Below are positions 11,583-25,200 of a stretch of DNA of 64,000 bases, one piece after another. Position 1 is the first letter of the stretch, and the number at the start of each line of letters is the position of its first letter. The DNA is from Entonaema liquescens (lineage: Eukaryota; Ascomycota; Sordariomycetes; Xylariales; Xylariaceae), in NCBI GenBank assembly GCA_902805475.1, contig CADCSX010000003.1:3100001-3164000 (forward strand), written 5' to 3'. The notes beneath the pieces were generated by a model. That model searched no databases and was not told where the DNA came from. It saw only the letters and a list, made by a program, of their open reading frames with translations. A program made the translations under genes and the position numbers.

Positions 11583-13348
11583 TGTGCGGCTACTGTTTGA
11601 AGTACCGCTAGATGTGGGGGGTTATATCGTAGCTCACATGAAGAGTATGAATATAGTGTTTAGTTTTTCACAAAGGAAAAAGTAAAGAAACTCTATGGAC
11701 TTGGAGATTTCAAAACGTAGCGTATAAAAATACTGCGGTGAAGAGTTACTAGGCAACTGCGGGTTGACAGAGCAAACATAAGTATATTCAGAAGTCGCGT
11801 TTTGACACTTTTGACGCGTCTAGTATCAAACGCGCTATCACCCGGCACTTGTTAAATTAATCGAGAAGATACCGACGCCAGAAATCTGGGCCTAGGAAAG
11901 GTGCACAAACCAGCAAGTACGACCCGACATTATGAGGCTTACAGTGCGTACTAGGTCAACTGTATATACACACTGTATTAAACCTCTCACAAAATCTGCT
12001 TAAACCCTTGTAGGAGCTGAATGTGTTTATAAACCATATATCGTAATAAACGAAAAGTAAATGGCGACATTGCCAAGAGATTCTCATGAGCATGAGTACA
12101 AAGAATAGAAATGCCAACCTGCATACGACTATAGCCGGTACATAAATATATGCCTTGATCGTCCGAATGGTCAGATCCCTACCAAGTAGCCTTCCACCAT
12201 TATTATGAAGCATTATGTTTGCGTTTTAATGTGTGATTTCTTCTATCCTTAGTTCTCCGTCTCGATTCCACTTACAACTAAAACATGTTATTCAGGTCAA
12301 TGATATAAGGTAAGTATAGTTATATTTAACCCTTCTATTCTTTGAGCCATGAGAAGAACCATCTAGCATCAAAAGGCAAATATTTTTAACAAATTGATCC
12401 GGAGGTCGTATTCCAACAGTATGTCTCCTATTGTCTTTTACGTAATAAATGAAGTGTTGATATTAACTTCGGTAGATAGACACGGAGAGCATTCCTTCAA
12501 CGATGTTATAGTCGGCTACTACAATCACAGGCACGCCATGTAGCAGTAGCATCGCACCACTACATCTCACATCAGAGGCGACAGCGTGGTGTTATTAGCA
12601 TATTCAACTCTGATCTCTTTTAAGTGATTCGTATTGTTACAGTATGGTAGCATTCAAGATGCCATCGTCCTCGCGTCTTGACACATGTCTGCCGAGTGGT
12701 AGGACTCGTCATGCTTATATTAACTTCACTGCTCAAAATTTTCAAGAATCATATTCGGCAATACTACTCTCGCATTGCGAAATATGCAAGGGGGTCACCC
12801 AAGATAGCAGGGAGAAATGCCGTCCCTGTCTCTAATATGAATATGTTGGCATTCAAGGCTCTTGAGCTGGTATAATTTACCCGGATCATTCTACTTCTCT
12901 CCTTTCCCCTGACGACGATCCGGATCTGGCTATTCCCCGCAACCTATTCCCTGCAGGAAAAGCTTGTTTTCATCGTTAAATCAACTGTACATTTGTACTG
13001 CCCTATAGCCGCGCGGTGTAATGCGGTAGAACATGTTTTACCGACCAGTTCTAGATTCCCCTGAGCCGTGATGCTGGTCGTCGGCCTCATATCGAATGAT
13101 CCACCGATGAGCAACATATAGCTGGGCTCGGCATGAAGATCTCTAGCATGGGATCTTCCTCTTTTCCCTGTTCCTGCGTTCTATTTTGGTTCATGCGTGT
13201 GTCTCTCTCTGCTCTTAACTGGTATTTTACTATCCCGTGGCCTCGTTTGCGGGCGACCTTTGTGATGTGCCTTTTCTTTTTCGAATAGTGCTAGAATCAT
13301 AAAATTGAATATCCAAACAACGAGGCCTCCTGGCTCTAAGCCTTAAGT
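11583..13348. other. Divergent intergenic region
   Basis: Shared upstream region of the GTPase (-) and GH16 (+) genes. Positions 11950-12450 are AT-rich. Short frames at 12644-12875 show no domain. No element with clear ends is visible. Confidence 0.45.
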
Positions 13349-14646
13349 ATGGCTAATAATTGGGGACTTTCTACCACATTGGTAGCCATATTCTTGGCTT
13401 TCGCCGCCGTCCACGCGCAAAACTACCCCTTAGTAACCGATTCGAGATGTAATTGCTACAGAACCAACACGACGACTGCTCATTACTTCACGCATCATCG
13501 ATTCTTCGACTTCAGGGACCAGACCCAAAATGTGCGTATACCGGAACCGATTAACGATCCGCAAAGTAGCGCCGATGCGCCCGTATCGAATAACTACTTC
13601 AACGATCCTGCTTGGACGAGCATGTGGTCTATTCAGACGTGGAACAACAGCCTGCTCATGAACGGAAGCTCGGACGTTACTGGAAGTGATGCGACAGTGC
13701 TGATGGTAAATTCGGCCAACAACATCTACTTCGATAAGAATTCGGATCTCCGAGCGTCGTCTAAGACGTACCTAGTAATGCGAACGATGCGTCATGATAA
13801 CTTCCAGTCGGCCGCAGAGATCGAGTCCGTGTCTCTCGGTTATCGATACATGTCGATCCGTATGTACGCCCGAACGAGGGGTGCTCCGGGAGCCGTTACG
13901 GCTATGTTCACCTTCCGTGAAGCGCCACAGCTTGCTCAGGTGCAAGAGGCGGACCTCGAGGTTAGGACTGTTGATCCGCGATACTCGATCCAGTATACGA
14001 ACCAGCCTTCTTGGAATGAGACTGGTGATATCCCCCAGGCAACTCGCAACGTCTCCCTCCCAAACCGCGTAGACTGGTCTGACTGGCAATACCATCGAAT
14101 GGACTGGACGCCGGGCTCCACAAGTTGGTTCGTTGACGGGCAACTCATGTCCTCCATCCAGTTCCAAGCACCCCGCGACGCGAGCCGTATCATGTTCAAC
14201 AGCTGGAGTGACGGTGGTAGTTGGAGTGGCAACATGACCGTTGGCCAGTCAGCGGAGATGCAGATTCAGTGGATTGATATTGTTTACAACAGCACAGATC
14301 CGGTGCCCGGAAACCCATTCACGAACCCTGGAGCCGGAGGGTCGTGCGCAAATACCTGCAGTATCGACCTGACATCGAAGACAGGTACTCCTGTATTGAT
14401 ATCTGGGCCTCAAGGTAAATACCTCCTTTGTTCCCACACCAACCCCATCCTTACCACAGCATTACTAACCCCTATCCTCAACTCATAGCTGGGCAACCCG
14501 GACAACCACCCGCTCCCGGTGGTGGACACGCCTGCACTTCAGCTAAATACGGACAATGTGCCGGGAAGACCTGGAATGGATGTACTGGCTGTGCTGCGGG
14601 AACAACATGCAGGTTCCAGAATGACTACTACTCACAATGTCTGTGA
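13349..14646 (+). CDS. Secreted GH16 glycoside hydrolase with C-terminal CBM1
   Basis: Extracellular beta-glucan-active enzyme by family; the exact linkage is not predictable. Exons are 13349-14414 and 14489-14646 (74-nt intron), giving 407 residues. A signal peptide (about 1-23) ends at VHAQ. The GH16 jelly-roll carries the catalytic E-x-D-x-E motif as E200-A-D-L-E204, where the first Glu is the nucleophile and the last the acid/base. Many NxS/T sites indicate N-glycosylation. After the intron comes a Gly/Pro linker and a type-1 cellulose-binding module (about 370-407) with six Cys and the terminal motif NDYYSQCL. The intron separates the catalytic part from the linker plus CBM, a domain-boundary intron. 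GC content is higher than in the flanks, and the coding frame is intact. It probably acts on plant or fungal cell wall. Confidence 0.9.
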
Positions 14647-17600
14647 AGGATTTTCGGTTCTATTAGCGTTGACTTTACTTAATATAAAACTTTTCTTAGC
14701 TAATGCCATAGATAAACATCTATACACTACGTTCTATACATAATAGGTCACTGAGTTACCATAGTGTTAGGATATTATAGGGTGACTCGCCGAGTATAGT
14801 CGCTAGATACCAAGTACATTGTCCCCCTTTCCCCCTATTTAAGTACCCAGAGGTAAGATTCAATAAGTGTCACCATAATACCCTATCTCCTAGTCTGTGC
14901 AACATCACACCTAAATAAGCAATATCGATGAACCGTGGAGAAATTTAATTGGATAATCATGTAGTTCCACAAAGGAGTATTTAATATAGGTAAGTAATCA
15001 TAGGTACCTACCTATAGTACTTTCGCAGCCATCTTTATCCATCCTCGGCAGTTTTTAAGCTTATATGAGCGAGGGCATAGAACGAATTCAAGACAGTAGA
15101 GAATTGGTGCATTAAGTATAGAATAAGGCACAAGAACATTTAATATAATGATGCATATCGCTATAAGCATAGGGACCAATCTTGTCTCAAATCGTGAAAA
15201 GGGGTGTGTTCAAATTTCCTATCGGTGCAACGTTGACTAAGAACTTTTCGCAATTACGCCAAAGCCTTTTGTTATTGGCATAGTCTGAAATTGCATAGTC
15301 GGGGAAAGGATTAAAAAAATTCTAGTGTATTTTTTAGGTCGTAGGCCAATGCTCGATTAATTCTGTTCAAGGGAGGTAACTCTTCTGGAGTTCTCATTGA
15401 TATCCCTTGGGTATATAACAGCCTTTAGGGTTAGCTTGTATAGTCATTTTTAGATAGTTGTTACTAAGACTACCATTATGCTACTGCTATTTACTTCTTA
15501 TTTGCATTTAGGGTACTATATGTGAGCAAGCCCGATAGAAGGTTCGGTATTTTGGGGAAAGTTTACGAGTTGTTAAACCAGGCTCGAGGAACCTGGCTGT
15601 ATTTTGTTCCCGACTTACTTCTTGCGAAGTCCTAGAGATGCACCGTTAGTACACCAATGATATACTTAGACAACATTTTGCTACTTTGTATTTCTCCTTA
15701 CCCTTACCTACTGGGTACCACCAAGATGGGGGTCACCGGTAGGAGTAATAAGTAGGCTACGATTGTATTCACCGCCATGCCATGTCTTCATGTAATGTTG
15801 AGCGCCTACGTGCATCGGGGCATGGCGCGTATCTCGAAGTATGACAGCCTTTATCAGCGAGGCGTCATTATTGTTAGGCGGTCTGCACCCTTCTTTAATG
15901 TCATATTAATCGCATGTCTCAAAGCTTCTCAATATGAGAGGATGAGGCGCTAATTCCTGTTGCCGATTTACTCGCTTGCTGTCCACATAGGTGGCGACTT
16001 CGAAGCCACTTGGGAAACTTAGTCCTTATCGTTGGGCAATAGTACGCAGAGCTATTATATACCTGCCTCGCGAACTTTTGCAGATATTACGCAAGCCGTT
16101 TCCGTCGTTGGGCTCTGGGATGGGGCGTTCGAAATATTCACAAGGCAAGTGGTTATCAGATAGGGCATGAATGATGTATCAGAAAAGGACCAAGATCGTG
16201 CCGTCCCATATGACCGCAGATTGTGCGCGTTTCCTAAACGGGGCATCTCATATCAGCGCGGAGCCGGCCTTGCGAACCCGCGCTCATGACGAAGGTCGTA
16301 CCAGGTATTCAAACGACTCGGGCAATCCCCAATAGACTTATTTGAAAGGAAATCTATTGGCTCGATTCTTGCCGCTTGCTACACGCAGGGCACAGTCCAA
16401 TCTGGATCTTGCATGAGAATGGAGCGGCCTAGACTTAGGGGCACCGCAGTATAGGTATTGCGTTTGGTAAATGCTATAATTTGTCTTGCTTTGCGTAGTA
16501 ATTTCTGTTATATTGTAAGCACTACTAGTGCCATCATGTTCCTGAAACGTAGTGACATAAGCTTCCATGCGATTTGCTTCTTCTCATCCTCTGGGAACGT
16601 TAGGCTTCGTTATGAGGTTATTGGGATAGGCTTGGCCCGCCGCCTTTGCATTTGTTGGGCTACACTACTTCAGTCCTGAGACTTCAGAGTAATACAACTT
16701 ACGTACCACCAGCCTCAGACAAGGCTACGAAGCACAATTACCTATTAGCCAATTGTTTCTTATGGAATCGGCTCCGAGGGTAAGGCAATAACAGTATATC
16801 AGTCCGTGCACAAGGCAAAGGAGCGGGAATCCTCAGTTACGGATTCAATTAGCAAATCAACATAATTATATCATTGGTTTCCCGGTCTGTGGCGCCCGCG
16901 CAGTTCAATAGCCAGACCTATCACTGCATATACAGTATGACTAAGGTGGAACGTAAGGAGAGCGGGCGTGGGGGTTTTTTCTTATTCTGTGAGGATTCTC
17001 TGCGGCCGAAAGGTGAACTCCACTCGGGCGGAATCCAAGAAAAGGAAAAGGAAAAGGAAAAGGAAAAAAGAAAGCCACATGGAACCCCGGCTCTCAGACG
17101 TTCCTGTCAGCAGCACAGATGCGGCTTTTCTTGTACTCGCTATTATCCCTTGACGGGATAGCCGTGATCACTGCTATGATTTGCTGGAGCGAGAAGCAAT
17201 AAGCCGTAGATATCCAATCGTCACCATCGTCAGTCCTGCAGCTCGCAGCCTAACGAAAGCTTCATGTGTTCGCGACACACGCGACGGGAGCATCCGCTCT
17301 TGACTTATGTAAACCCGGTCTCTGGCCGCCGGATTCCTATTCCGGTATCAGGGGTTACCAATCCTGGCATGTGCTCTACCAATCTTCGTCGGTGCCAGTG
17401 GTACGGAACAAGAGATGGAAGGGGACCCTGCCGCTATATCCGAATAACTACGTGGCTGGTAGTTGACTCATCCTACTACGTCCGCCATGTTGTGTCTGGA
17501 GATGCTATGACGATGCTTAACACATTTGCCCTTTTAAATATTCTGCTCTTTATCAATGGCAGAATCGCGCGGGTCGTGTCGCCACATTCATATTTCAGCC

Positions 17601-20273
17601 AAAAAAATTTGACATTTGTTAAATGAACGCGCAGTCCGCGGCAAGCCCATATCGAAGAGAGAGTCCCTCTCGGTGGTTTCCGGGCGAAAAGATGTAAAGG
17701 GCGATTATGCCACGCGTTGCGCGAGAGTCCTCCGCGGGAACTTTCGTAGAAATTCGGACGGACTGACCCCGGATGCACCTATAACTCGTTAGCGAGCGAG
17801 GTGAGTTATTACTCCCCGGTGGCTTCAACGTTTCACACTGATGAACCTGGGTTGAACAAATTATTAGCTAACCGCAGTCACCTCGTGGATAGTAGTAGCC
17901 CAACAACCCCTTTTCAGTGCTGACTGCATATTGATTGCATCGGCGCACCGCATTGTAATTGCCACGCAGCTCGAGGGGGGTCAAAAATACAAGAGGGAGG
18001 AAACCCCACGCCATTCTATGCATATCTGATCAGGCCGTCTGCCGGGTGCCGGCATACCTTGCGTTGCATTGCCTCGCCCCTAACGTGCAGCGTGTTTTAT
18101 GTAGCACAATGTATTCATGATTATCAGACATGATTAACAGACACCGTGTCTTGCGTTCGCATGTGAGTGCTTCGAGTAGGCGAGAAAGGTAGCAAGAGGG
18201 GAAGTTTGGCGATCAGATGGGCCGCGGTTGGAAGACTTACTTATTTGTCATTTTATAATTACCTAGATAAACTACCGTGATGAAAAGGATGCTCTATTTC
18301 TTGGAAAATGTGTGGGGAAAGAAAGGATTAGTTAGCAAACGTCCAAAGACTACAATTCCCTTTTCCGTTTGTGGGGGTCAGGGGTCATCGAAGCTCCTTG
18401 TCCGTGTGTTCGGGTTCGGGGAATGCGATCTCTGCATGATTATCTGACCGTGGTAGTCTGGAGAAAATTTACGCAACCGTGAGGGAAGAACTAGATAATC
18501 TAGTGAGGTTTTTTTGTTCCTTCTCTGCTTGACATAACAAGGCGTAAGCCCTAACTCCTCCTGTTACCTGTTTCGGACTTCTCCAGCCGTCTGTCCAATG
18601 CCAACACACGACCAACCCAAGAGCCCGGACGTATGATGGAACTGATCCCCTCAGCATCACATAATCCCAAGTCATCATAACAAGCGGCCGTTTATGCCCG
18701 TTTGGAGCTTCTTTAATGTGAGCCTGAAACAGTTAAGCTAGAAGTGCTAGACAGAAGAGGGGCAAAATGCCCGACGTTGGAGTCCCTTGCTTTACCTCTT
18801 GCCACTCTTCTTCTTTTACGCGATAGTCTCCGCAATCGCAACACACGGACGTAACTTTGATGGACTCTTGACCCCTAAGATGTAGTCCTATTACTAAACT
18901 ACGTTGCAACAATGCGAGGCTTGTAAGACGGGAAATCCAGCGAAATAGTATAGGAACCAGGCCACAGAGGGTCTTGGATAGGGTCTTGAATGGGCCGAAA
19001 AACCAGGTCGCGGAGAGCGGTTGCCGAGGGATCCCTCATCCACATGGTCGCGGTAGGCAGTGTTTGTGGTGGTGGCGTCGGCGGCGTCTACGAGACCGTC
19101 TGTTGGTAGCAGTAGCGAGGTGTCGTTGGCCATGAAAATAGGTATGTGGTACTTTAGACATTACATACATACCCGAGGCACTGTGATAGAATACTACCAC
19201 TTGATGCATGACATTCGCCAGCTCGGGTAAATATACGTACGGGTTGGGTCGGTAGGTACGTAGGCATCGTACAAATAATAGCGCGACAAACGCTGACGGA
19301 GGATTGTATCGTGCGTTATTCTTTGCATCCTCTCTCGTACCAAACCCCCAAGACTTCCCCCCCAAAGGATACCGATTTATAGGACTAGCGCGGCATGGCC
19401 TGCAAGGTCCGAACTGCGGGGTACAGGGTTAAGAAGAAGGCTTGGATGATCTGCAACGTTCTGCATTTTATGACAGGACCGAGTGGTGATCGGCCGAGGA
19501 TTTACTTGGTACATGATGCAGAAGGGTCTTGTGTTCCTGTCCTCCTTTACGACTGTCTCGGGTGATGGACGTGTTTCCAATGGATGCGAGCTGCGAAGAT
19601 CGGTTAGGTAGTACGTGGTTATGCGACGTGCCGTCATGATGTGAAGCTGGGTTGGGGTAATGTGGCAGCGTGGATCATGCGTGATGCTGTGGCATAGAAG
19701 AATTGGTGGCGCTGCTGCCCGTTGTAAATCATGGGGCAGCGGTAGCCGACGTCCTAACCGCTATGGTCTATGCCGTCCGAGCCTCGAAGGTGCTTCGGTC
19801 GTGCAAAATTAGAGAGGCGTTGGCCAGTTAGATCTGCTGGAGACGCTTGAGTTTAGAATTGACCAACCTATCTTATCGAATTGCCGGCACTTATACCCTA
19901 TGGTATTTCTTATGATATAGTGAAGCTATATCGGTCGTATAAGTGAAATAAATGTCAATTCCGCACTAAGCGAGATATGGCTATGGGAATCCTCACAGAT
20001 CATATTCTATGGAAGCTCTACAATCTAGCCTTTCGATGCTAACCGATAGCAACTCTTTACTCGGAAATCCATTTTAAAAGCCTTTTAAGAAGATCACTCC
20101 ATAGTAAGGCTCAGAGCAGTTGGTAAGTCTTTTAGATTCCATAAATTTTGCGCTATTCCGTCCCATGTAACGCCGTTGAAATCTCATAACGCCAAGCGTA
20201 TGGCCCACCCCCGTAGTGAGAACCCAATTGAGCCCCATGATGCCTAGTAGAACCTAATTCCCCAGATTTTCCT
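14647..20273. other. Gene-poor region of 5.6 kb
   Basis: No frame here shows a domain, conserved motif or believable exon chain. The longest frame (17264-17626, 120 codons) has no recognisable features. One purine microsatellite lies near 17040. TAGGTA/TACCTA-type short palindromes are scattered (for example near 15003-15014 and 19250). It may contain old degraded repeats, but no paired termini are visible. Confidence 0.45.
17040..17064. repeat. AAAAGG microsatellite
   Basis: Four to five tandem copies of a GGAAAA hexamer form a pure purine tract on the + strand. The tract is the reason for the Lys/Glu-rich short frames around it, which are not genes. Confidence 0.85.
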
Positions 20274-21212
20274 CTAGACCAAGCTCCGCTCTAGGGCCAT
20301 TACCTCCTCGAATCCATTTGTAATCATGTTCATCTGTTCGCCGCTTGGCAGCCCACATGGCTTTCGTGGTTCCCCGCCGTATCCCTTAAAGTGCTGCAAG
20401 GCAGCCTTCACTCCTGCAAACCCGGTCTGGATGGCGATCCAGTCTGCCTTGGCAACGATCGCTTGCAGCTGTCTGGCTTCCTTGAACTCGCCTGCGTGGA
20501 AGAGCTCGCAGATACGAACACACGCTCGGGGTACTAAGTTGGCAGTTCCAGCAATGGTTCCGTGCCCACCCACGACGAGGCCCTGTAGGATGAAGTCTGC
20601 GCTGCCTCCGGCGACGAAGAACCCGGGTTTAGCTCCGTCTACAATCCGAGCCAATTTCCCTGTGTTTCCGCAGGTAAGTTTAACGCCGTGGACATTGGAG
20701 TGCTTAGCGATCTCAAGGATTGTGTCGGAGGAAAGGTCTAGACCAGAACAAGCCCCAGGGTAGTTGTAGATCAGGACTGGAATTGGACTAGAATCGGCGA
20801 CATCGTAGAAATGCTGAACGATCTTGGATGTGTTGAGGAGCCCACCATAGTAGGCAGGAGGAAGTATAATGACATAGTTAGCGCCAGCGTTGGCCGCATC
20901 CCGGCATAGCTGGATTGTCTCGCGAGTAGACTGAGTACCACATCCTGCAATGATTGGCATTAGATGGTGGTCCGCTTCGTCTAGAGCCGCCCTTGTTGTC
21001 TTAATAACAAGGCTGCGCTCTTCCCTGCTCAAATGGACGGCTTCTCCATTGGAGCCATGCACGACAAGACCTGCAACGCCAGCCTCAGCCAGGTGAATAG
21101 CGTGGCGTTGGGTTGCTTCCAAGTCTATGTCGTCATTTGCGTTGAAGAAAGCCACGGTAGGGACGTAGACCCCGTGGGGAAGGGGCAGAGATTGAACTGG
21201 AGATTCCGTCAT
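20274..21212 (-). CDS. Dihydrodipicolinate synthase/HOGA-family aldolase
   Basis: Class I aldolase of the DapA superfamily, a (beta/alpha)8 barrel. In fungi this branch includes 2-keto-3-deoxy sugar acid and 4-hydroxy-2-oxoglutarate aldolases; the substrate here cannot be fixed from sequence. The Schiff-base lysine is K178 in GVKLTCGN, the catalytic tyrosine is Y149 in the YNYPG motif, and GSNGEAVHLSREER is the conserved pyruvate-binding region. The length of 312 residues matches the family. An in-frame ATG lies 52 codons upstream (21368), but the extra segment has no homologous feature and is AT-rich, so I start at MTESPVQ (21212). There are no introns. The neighbours are gene-poor, so no pathway cluster is seen. 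Confidence 0.85.
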   Translation of the reverse strand: MTESPVQSLPLPHGVYVPTVAFFNANDDIDLEATQRHAIHLAEAGVAGLVVHGSNGEAVHLSREERSLVIKTTRAALDEADHHLMPIIAGCGTQSTRETIQLCRDAANAGANYVIILPPAYYGGLLNTSKIVQHFYDVADSSPIPVLIYNYPGACSGLDLSSDTILEIAKHSNVHGVKLTCGNTGKLARIVDGAKPGFFVAGGSADFILQGLVVGGHGTIAGTANLVPRACVRICELFHAGEFKEARQLQAIVAKADWIAIQTGFAGVKAALQHFKGYGGEPRKPCGLPSGEQMNMITNGFEEVMALERSLV

Positions 21213-22263
21213 CGGTTCGTTTAGATCTGGTAAAGTTCTGATAAAATTGAAGAGATATACGTAAGGATACGCGCAAGAAACAATAAAGTCGTAGAGAGAT
21301 AACCACAAATATATAAGGTTCGAAGATGTTAAAGAAGTAGGAGGTAGTTCAACCTCTGTGGGATTCACTTTGATTTATATAATAGAACGCGGGTGATGAT
21401 AAGATGGGATATTCAAGAGAAATAAAAGCTAAAGCACCTAACGTGTAAAGGGGAGTGATCATGGGAGTACATATAAACCCCCAAATGGTAGGGGAAAGGT
21501 ACGGCTTAAATACCTTAATATTCCTCTCATGTTGGCGAGAAGGTGTACCTCTAGGTGTACGGTTAGGTGTTTGCTTCGCTCAGGCCGAAGAGACTACCAA
21601 GTTACCTCGCTACCATAGTAGGTATAAGGCGAAGGAGGACTAAGCACGGGACTTGACTGGCTAGCTATCCGATCCTTCTTTCATCAAGGCAGACCAATTA
21701 GCTTGCAGAAGGGGGCAAGCAAAGACCGAACAGAGCCGCTAAGGGGTTTTTTTTCAAACTCGAGATATTACTGGAAGACCTGACTTGACTGGGTAATGAC
21801 AATGAAGAGGCTACGCCATGCCCGTGTTGAAGTGCGTGGGGGTGTCATGTGCTTGTAGAGCTTTTCCCCTGACAGGGGAATCCAAGTTGAGCGAGACTAG
21901 ATGAGACTAGAGATGAGGTATGATTGATTGTACCATCAGAGACTTATTAGTGGCTTGGATGCAGCTCTGACACGGAAATCATTGCATAGGGTGACTGAGG
22001 TATACCATGATGATTGGTTCCTTTGGTATAATTCGGGCAGGCAGACATGAGAAATTGGGATGCAGGGCGCAGAAGACGCAGAAACGCAGGCCTTCATGCT
22101 TTAGGGTCCTCTGTATTTCCATGGATAAGGTGTATGTACGTACGGGAAGCATCTATTTTCAGGGTCATGGCCAACCTGGGACGGGCAGAAAAGAAAGCCA
22201 GGGTCATTATTGTTGGGCGAATACCTAATCCATGTTTTAACGAAATGCGGTGAAGCTTCTTGT

Positions 22264-22299
22264 ACAGCTTGTGCAGCTTGTGCAGCTTGTGCAGCTTGT
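22264..22299. repeat. 9-bp minisatellite
   Basis: Four tandem copies of GCAGCTTGT (the first copy starts with A). It lies in noncoding DNA; the Leu-Cys-Ser repeat it would encode is a by-product. Confidence 0.85.
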
Positions 22300-25200
22300 G
22301 TCAATCGAGCAGTCGAGAAAAAGAAGTAAGTCAAAGAATGAGGGGCGCTTCTAGGCGAGTGGGGAGGATTAAAAGTGGATTACACATTCCATTTACCGTG
22401 GGGGAAAGTGTAATCAAGGCGTCAGGACTCTTAAGGATTTAGGTCAAGAGCTTTGGAACTTGTCAGGTACGATACGTACTCGTTATCTCAATATTTCCAT
22501 CAACGCATTCTTGAAGTTCTAGCGCCTCCGCCCTGCTGTTGTGTTACACCTAATTCATATTTTGTACCTACTTCAACCTTGTAAAGCATACAAAACCCCC
22601 ACGTCCCACATTCGTCAAAGAACGAACTTAAAACTCTCAGCTCCGTTTTTATTCCGGGTTTCGAACCGGGGGCGGGGGACAAGGATTTGAGTACCTACAG
22701 TAGTTAGAACATACCTGGTTAGATACATCCATAAAAGTTAGACTCAACCATTCTTCTCCCCCAACTTATTCCTGGGATGGTTTGGGGACGCGCCCCAGAA
22801 TCCTGGTTTATACCTTGCGTGGCTTTTCCCCCGGATCCATTTGAGTGGGAGGATGAGGGGCGAGTAATGCGGCCTATAACCTCGTGCTCTTATACCGCAT
22901 ATCAACGACAAACACGACGCCACCACTACTGCCAAAAGCTATCGAGCGAGACACACGTATAAACTGCATGATACTCACGCTAAGACTCTAAGCCTAGTAG
23001 TCTAGTTTTAACACCACTTTTTTGGAGGATGTCCGGTACATCTGTCGGCTCCGGAGAGAAGCCAAGGAATTTATAAACCAGAACTAGTACGCATCAGGCC
23101 ATCCACAGATCATATCAGGCAATAGTAACTAAGGTATCGGCTGGCTCTCGGGAAGAGCTTGACGTCGTCGTCGGTGTTCCACTCCCCCCGGTCCCCCATA
23201 GCCGGGCGCTCTATTTGATAAGCCGAACCGCCCGGGCTAGATTCTCATAAGGCTCGCTAAGAGCTTCCTTTCGATATTCGTCCCGCCGAGTACGAGGCCA
23301 CGGGGCTGCAAGAAAACCCGGCGGTCTGGCACATTTTGGGGGTGCAGGCGCGTGCTGTTACATATTGGCGATCTATTCGTTGATATCCTTTCCTACGTCC
23401 GTCGACGGCCTTTTCTGACACCGAAGCCTCGTATCATTCATATCAACTGTGACAAGCCTGCGTCGACTGCATCAAAACTGCATTGATTGTAGTATAGGTA
23501 ATAGTTCTCTGCGGGGAAAGGACCGGCCATTTTTACCCTTTCTTTAGTATCGTAAGTTAGAGCAAACTAGGCCAAAATCCTAGAAACGAGACTCACGTGC
23601 GATTGAGAATGGCTTTGTGTGGGGGTCAGAAGCTAGAAGCTAGGTATCGGTACGATCGACACAGGGGGGAAGGTGGCTTATTCCCGGGAGCCTTCCCCTC
23701 GGGAGGGCATGATCATTGGATCATTGGTTCGGTCTTCTTTGTAACAAATCAGATCTCTACTGCGTAAAGCAATCCCTTGCTATTATGCAATTAGTGCTTG
23801 CATCTATCCGGGTTTATGTTGATTCCGTTCCATGGAAGAAGAATGGAATTTCATCAATTCTGTAGCGGAATAACAAGGCCAGGGGTGAGCTCTGAGATAT
23901 CACATGTGGGGTCAGAAGGAATATACACGGACCCCAGAGATAGAAACTAAGTGAGTGGATCATACGTCTACCATAGTATGATTGTTGGTCTCTAAATCAA
24001 CTTCAGTTCCATATTTTACTACAATTTAGTTCAATCTGGATCCGGTTCCGGTGCACACCGGTGGAGGTTCTAGGGCAAATCCGGAAGTACCGGAAAGAGC
24101 CCGTTATGTACGGCCTCACGGGCTAGTTGTAAGAACGGTTGTCCGCTGAAGAGGAAAATCCCACAATATCACACGACATAATTGGGTATCTAAATTAGGT
24201 CAAGTTTTACAGCAACAAGCTACGCCGTAGTAAGCAGATATAAACTGGGACTTTTGCTGTCACTGAGGTTAGAAGGGTTGTAAATCAAAAGCCGTTGAGA
24301 TATTAATAGTGCAATGATCGGGAAATATCCACTAGGTATGCAATGAAGATTAAAATAGGTAACAGCAGTTGCACAATAAAGGTAACCTCTTCGTCACATC
24401 CTTAAACGTCAATGAGCAATGTAAATCTTCAGAGTTAGATAATCTTCCCCAAACATCAGCGTCATAATTCCTCATAACTATTAGATGAGGTAACAACCAA
24501 TCAGGATCATATTGAATGTGGTTAGCAAACTTGGATTAGTTACCTACCTAGACACTATCCTTGACAGACACTTGCAGGGGATCAGATGAGGCCTCCTAGC
24601 CGCTAAGGCGATACTACAACGGGCTGCAACGTTTAACGCTCACCGGTTCCCTTATATGTACATAGTAATGCTGTTGGCTGTCATGAGACCTATAAATCGA
24701 TCTAGGAATATTCGTTGGCATAGTTCGTATTCTGGTAGTGGATAGGTATACGTTGTTCTTCCCGTGCTGCTTTCCATAATCTAGTAACGGTTACAACGGT
24801 CTATTTTCTCCACTTAATTACTGCTAATGTAAGGTGTCACATTGTTACGGTAAGTCTGTGTCGAACTTGGTGATGTTCCCATAATTAGGGAGGTATAATG
24901 GCCCGCTTAATATCATTGTTACCTACTTCCACGATAGATCAACTGCTTTCACCACAACACATACTAATGCCAACATCTTTGACATGTGCTTCTGATAGGA
25001 CTCTGAGATTCAACTTATTCCAACTTATTAAAGACATGTTGATATATTATAATACCTAATCAATTGCTGTTTAGGTAAGTGTCGTAGCTTACGTTGACAC
25101 GTAGAATACAAGGCTCCGTAGCTTGCCTTTAGGTAATAAAATTAAACACGAGAGAAAGAGAGCAATTATGCCAATAGCTAGAACCGCATATCGCTCGAGT

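Noticed and set aside
16874..17161. Lys/Glu-rich 95-codon frame
   Set aside because: Created by the AAAAGG microsatellite; no other coding sign.
20326..20763. 145-codon + strand frame inside the aldolase gene
   Set aside because: Antisense shadow of a well-conserved enzyme.
21213..21368. 52-codon N-terminal extension of the aldolase
   Set aside because: AT-rich, not aligned with any family feature; the downstream ATG gives the usual length.
22654..22670. tRNA B-box-like sequence on the - strand (GGTTCGAAACC)
   Set aside because: No A box at the right distance and no acceptor stem could be paired.
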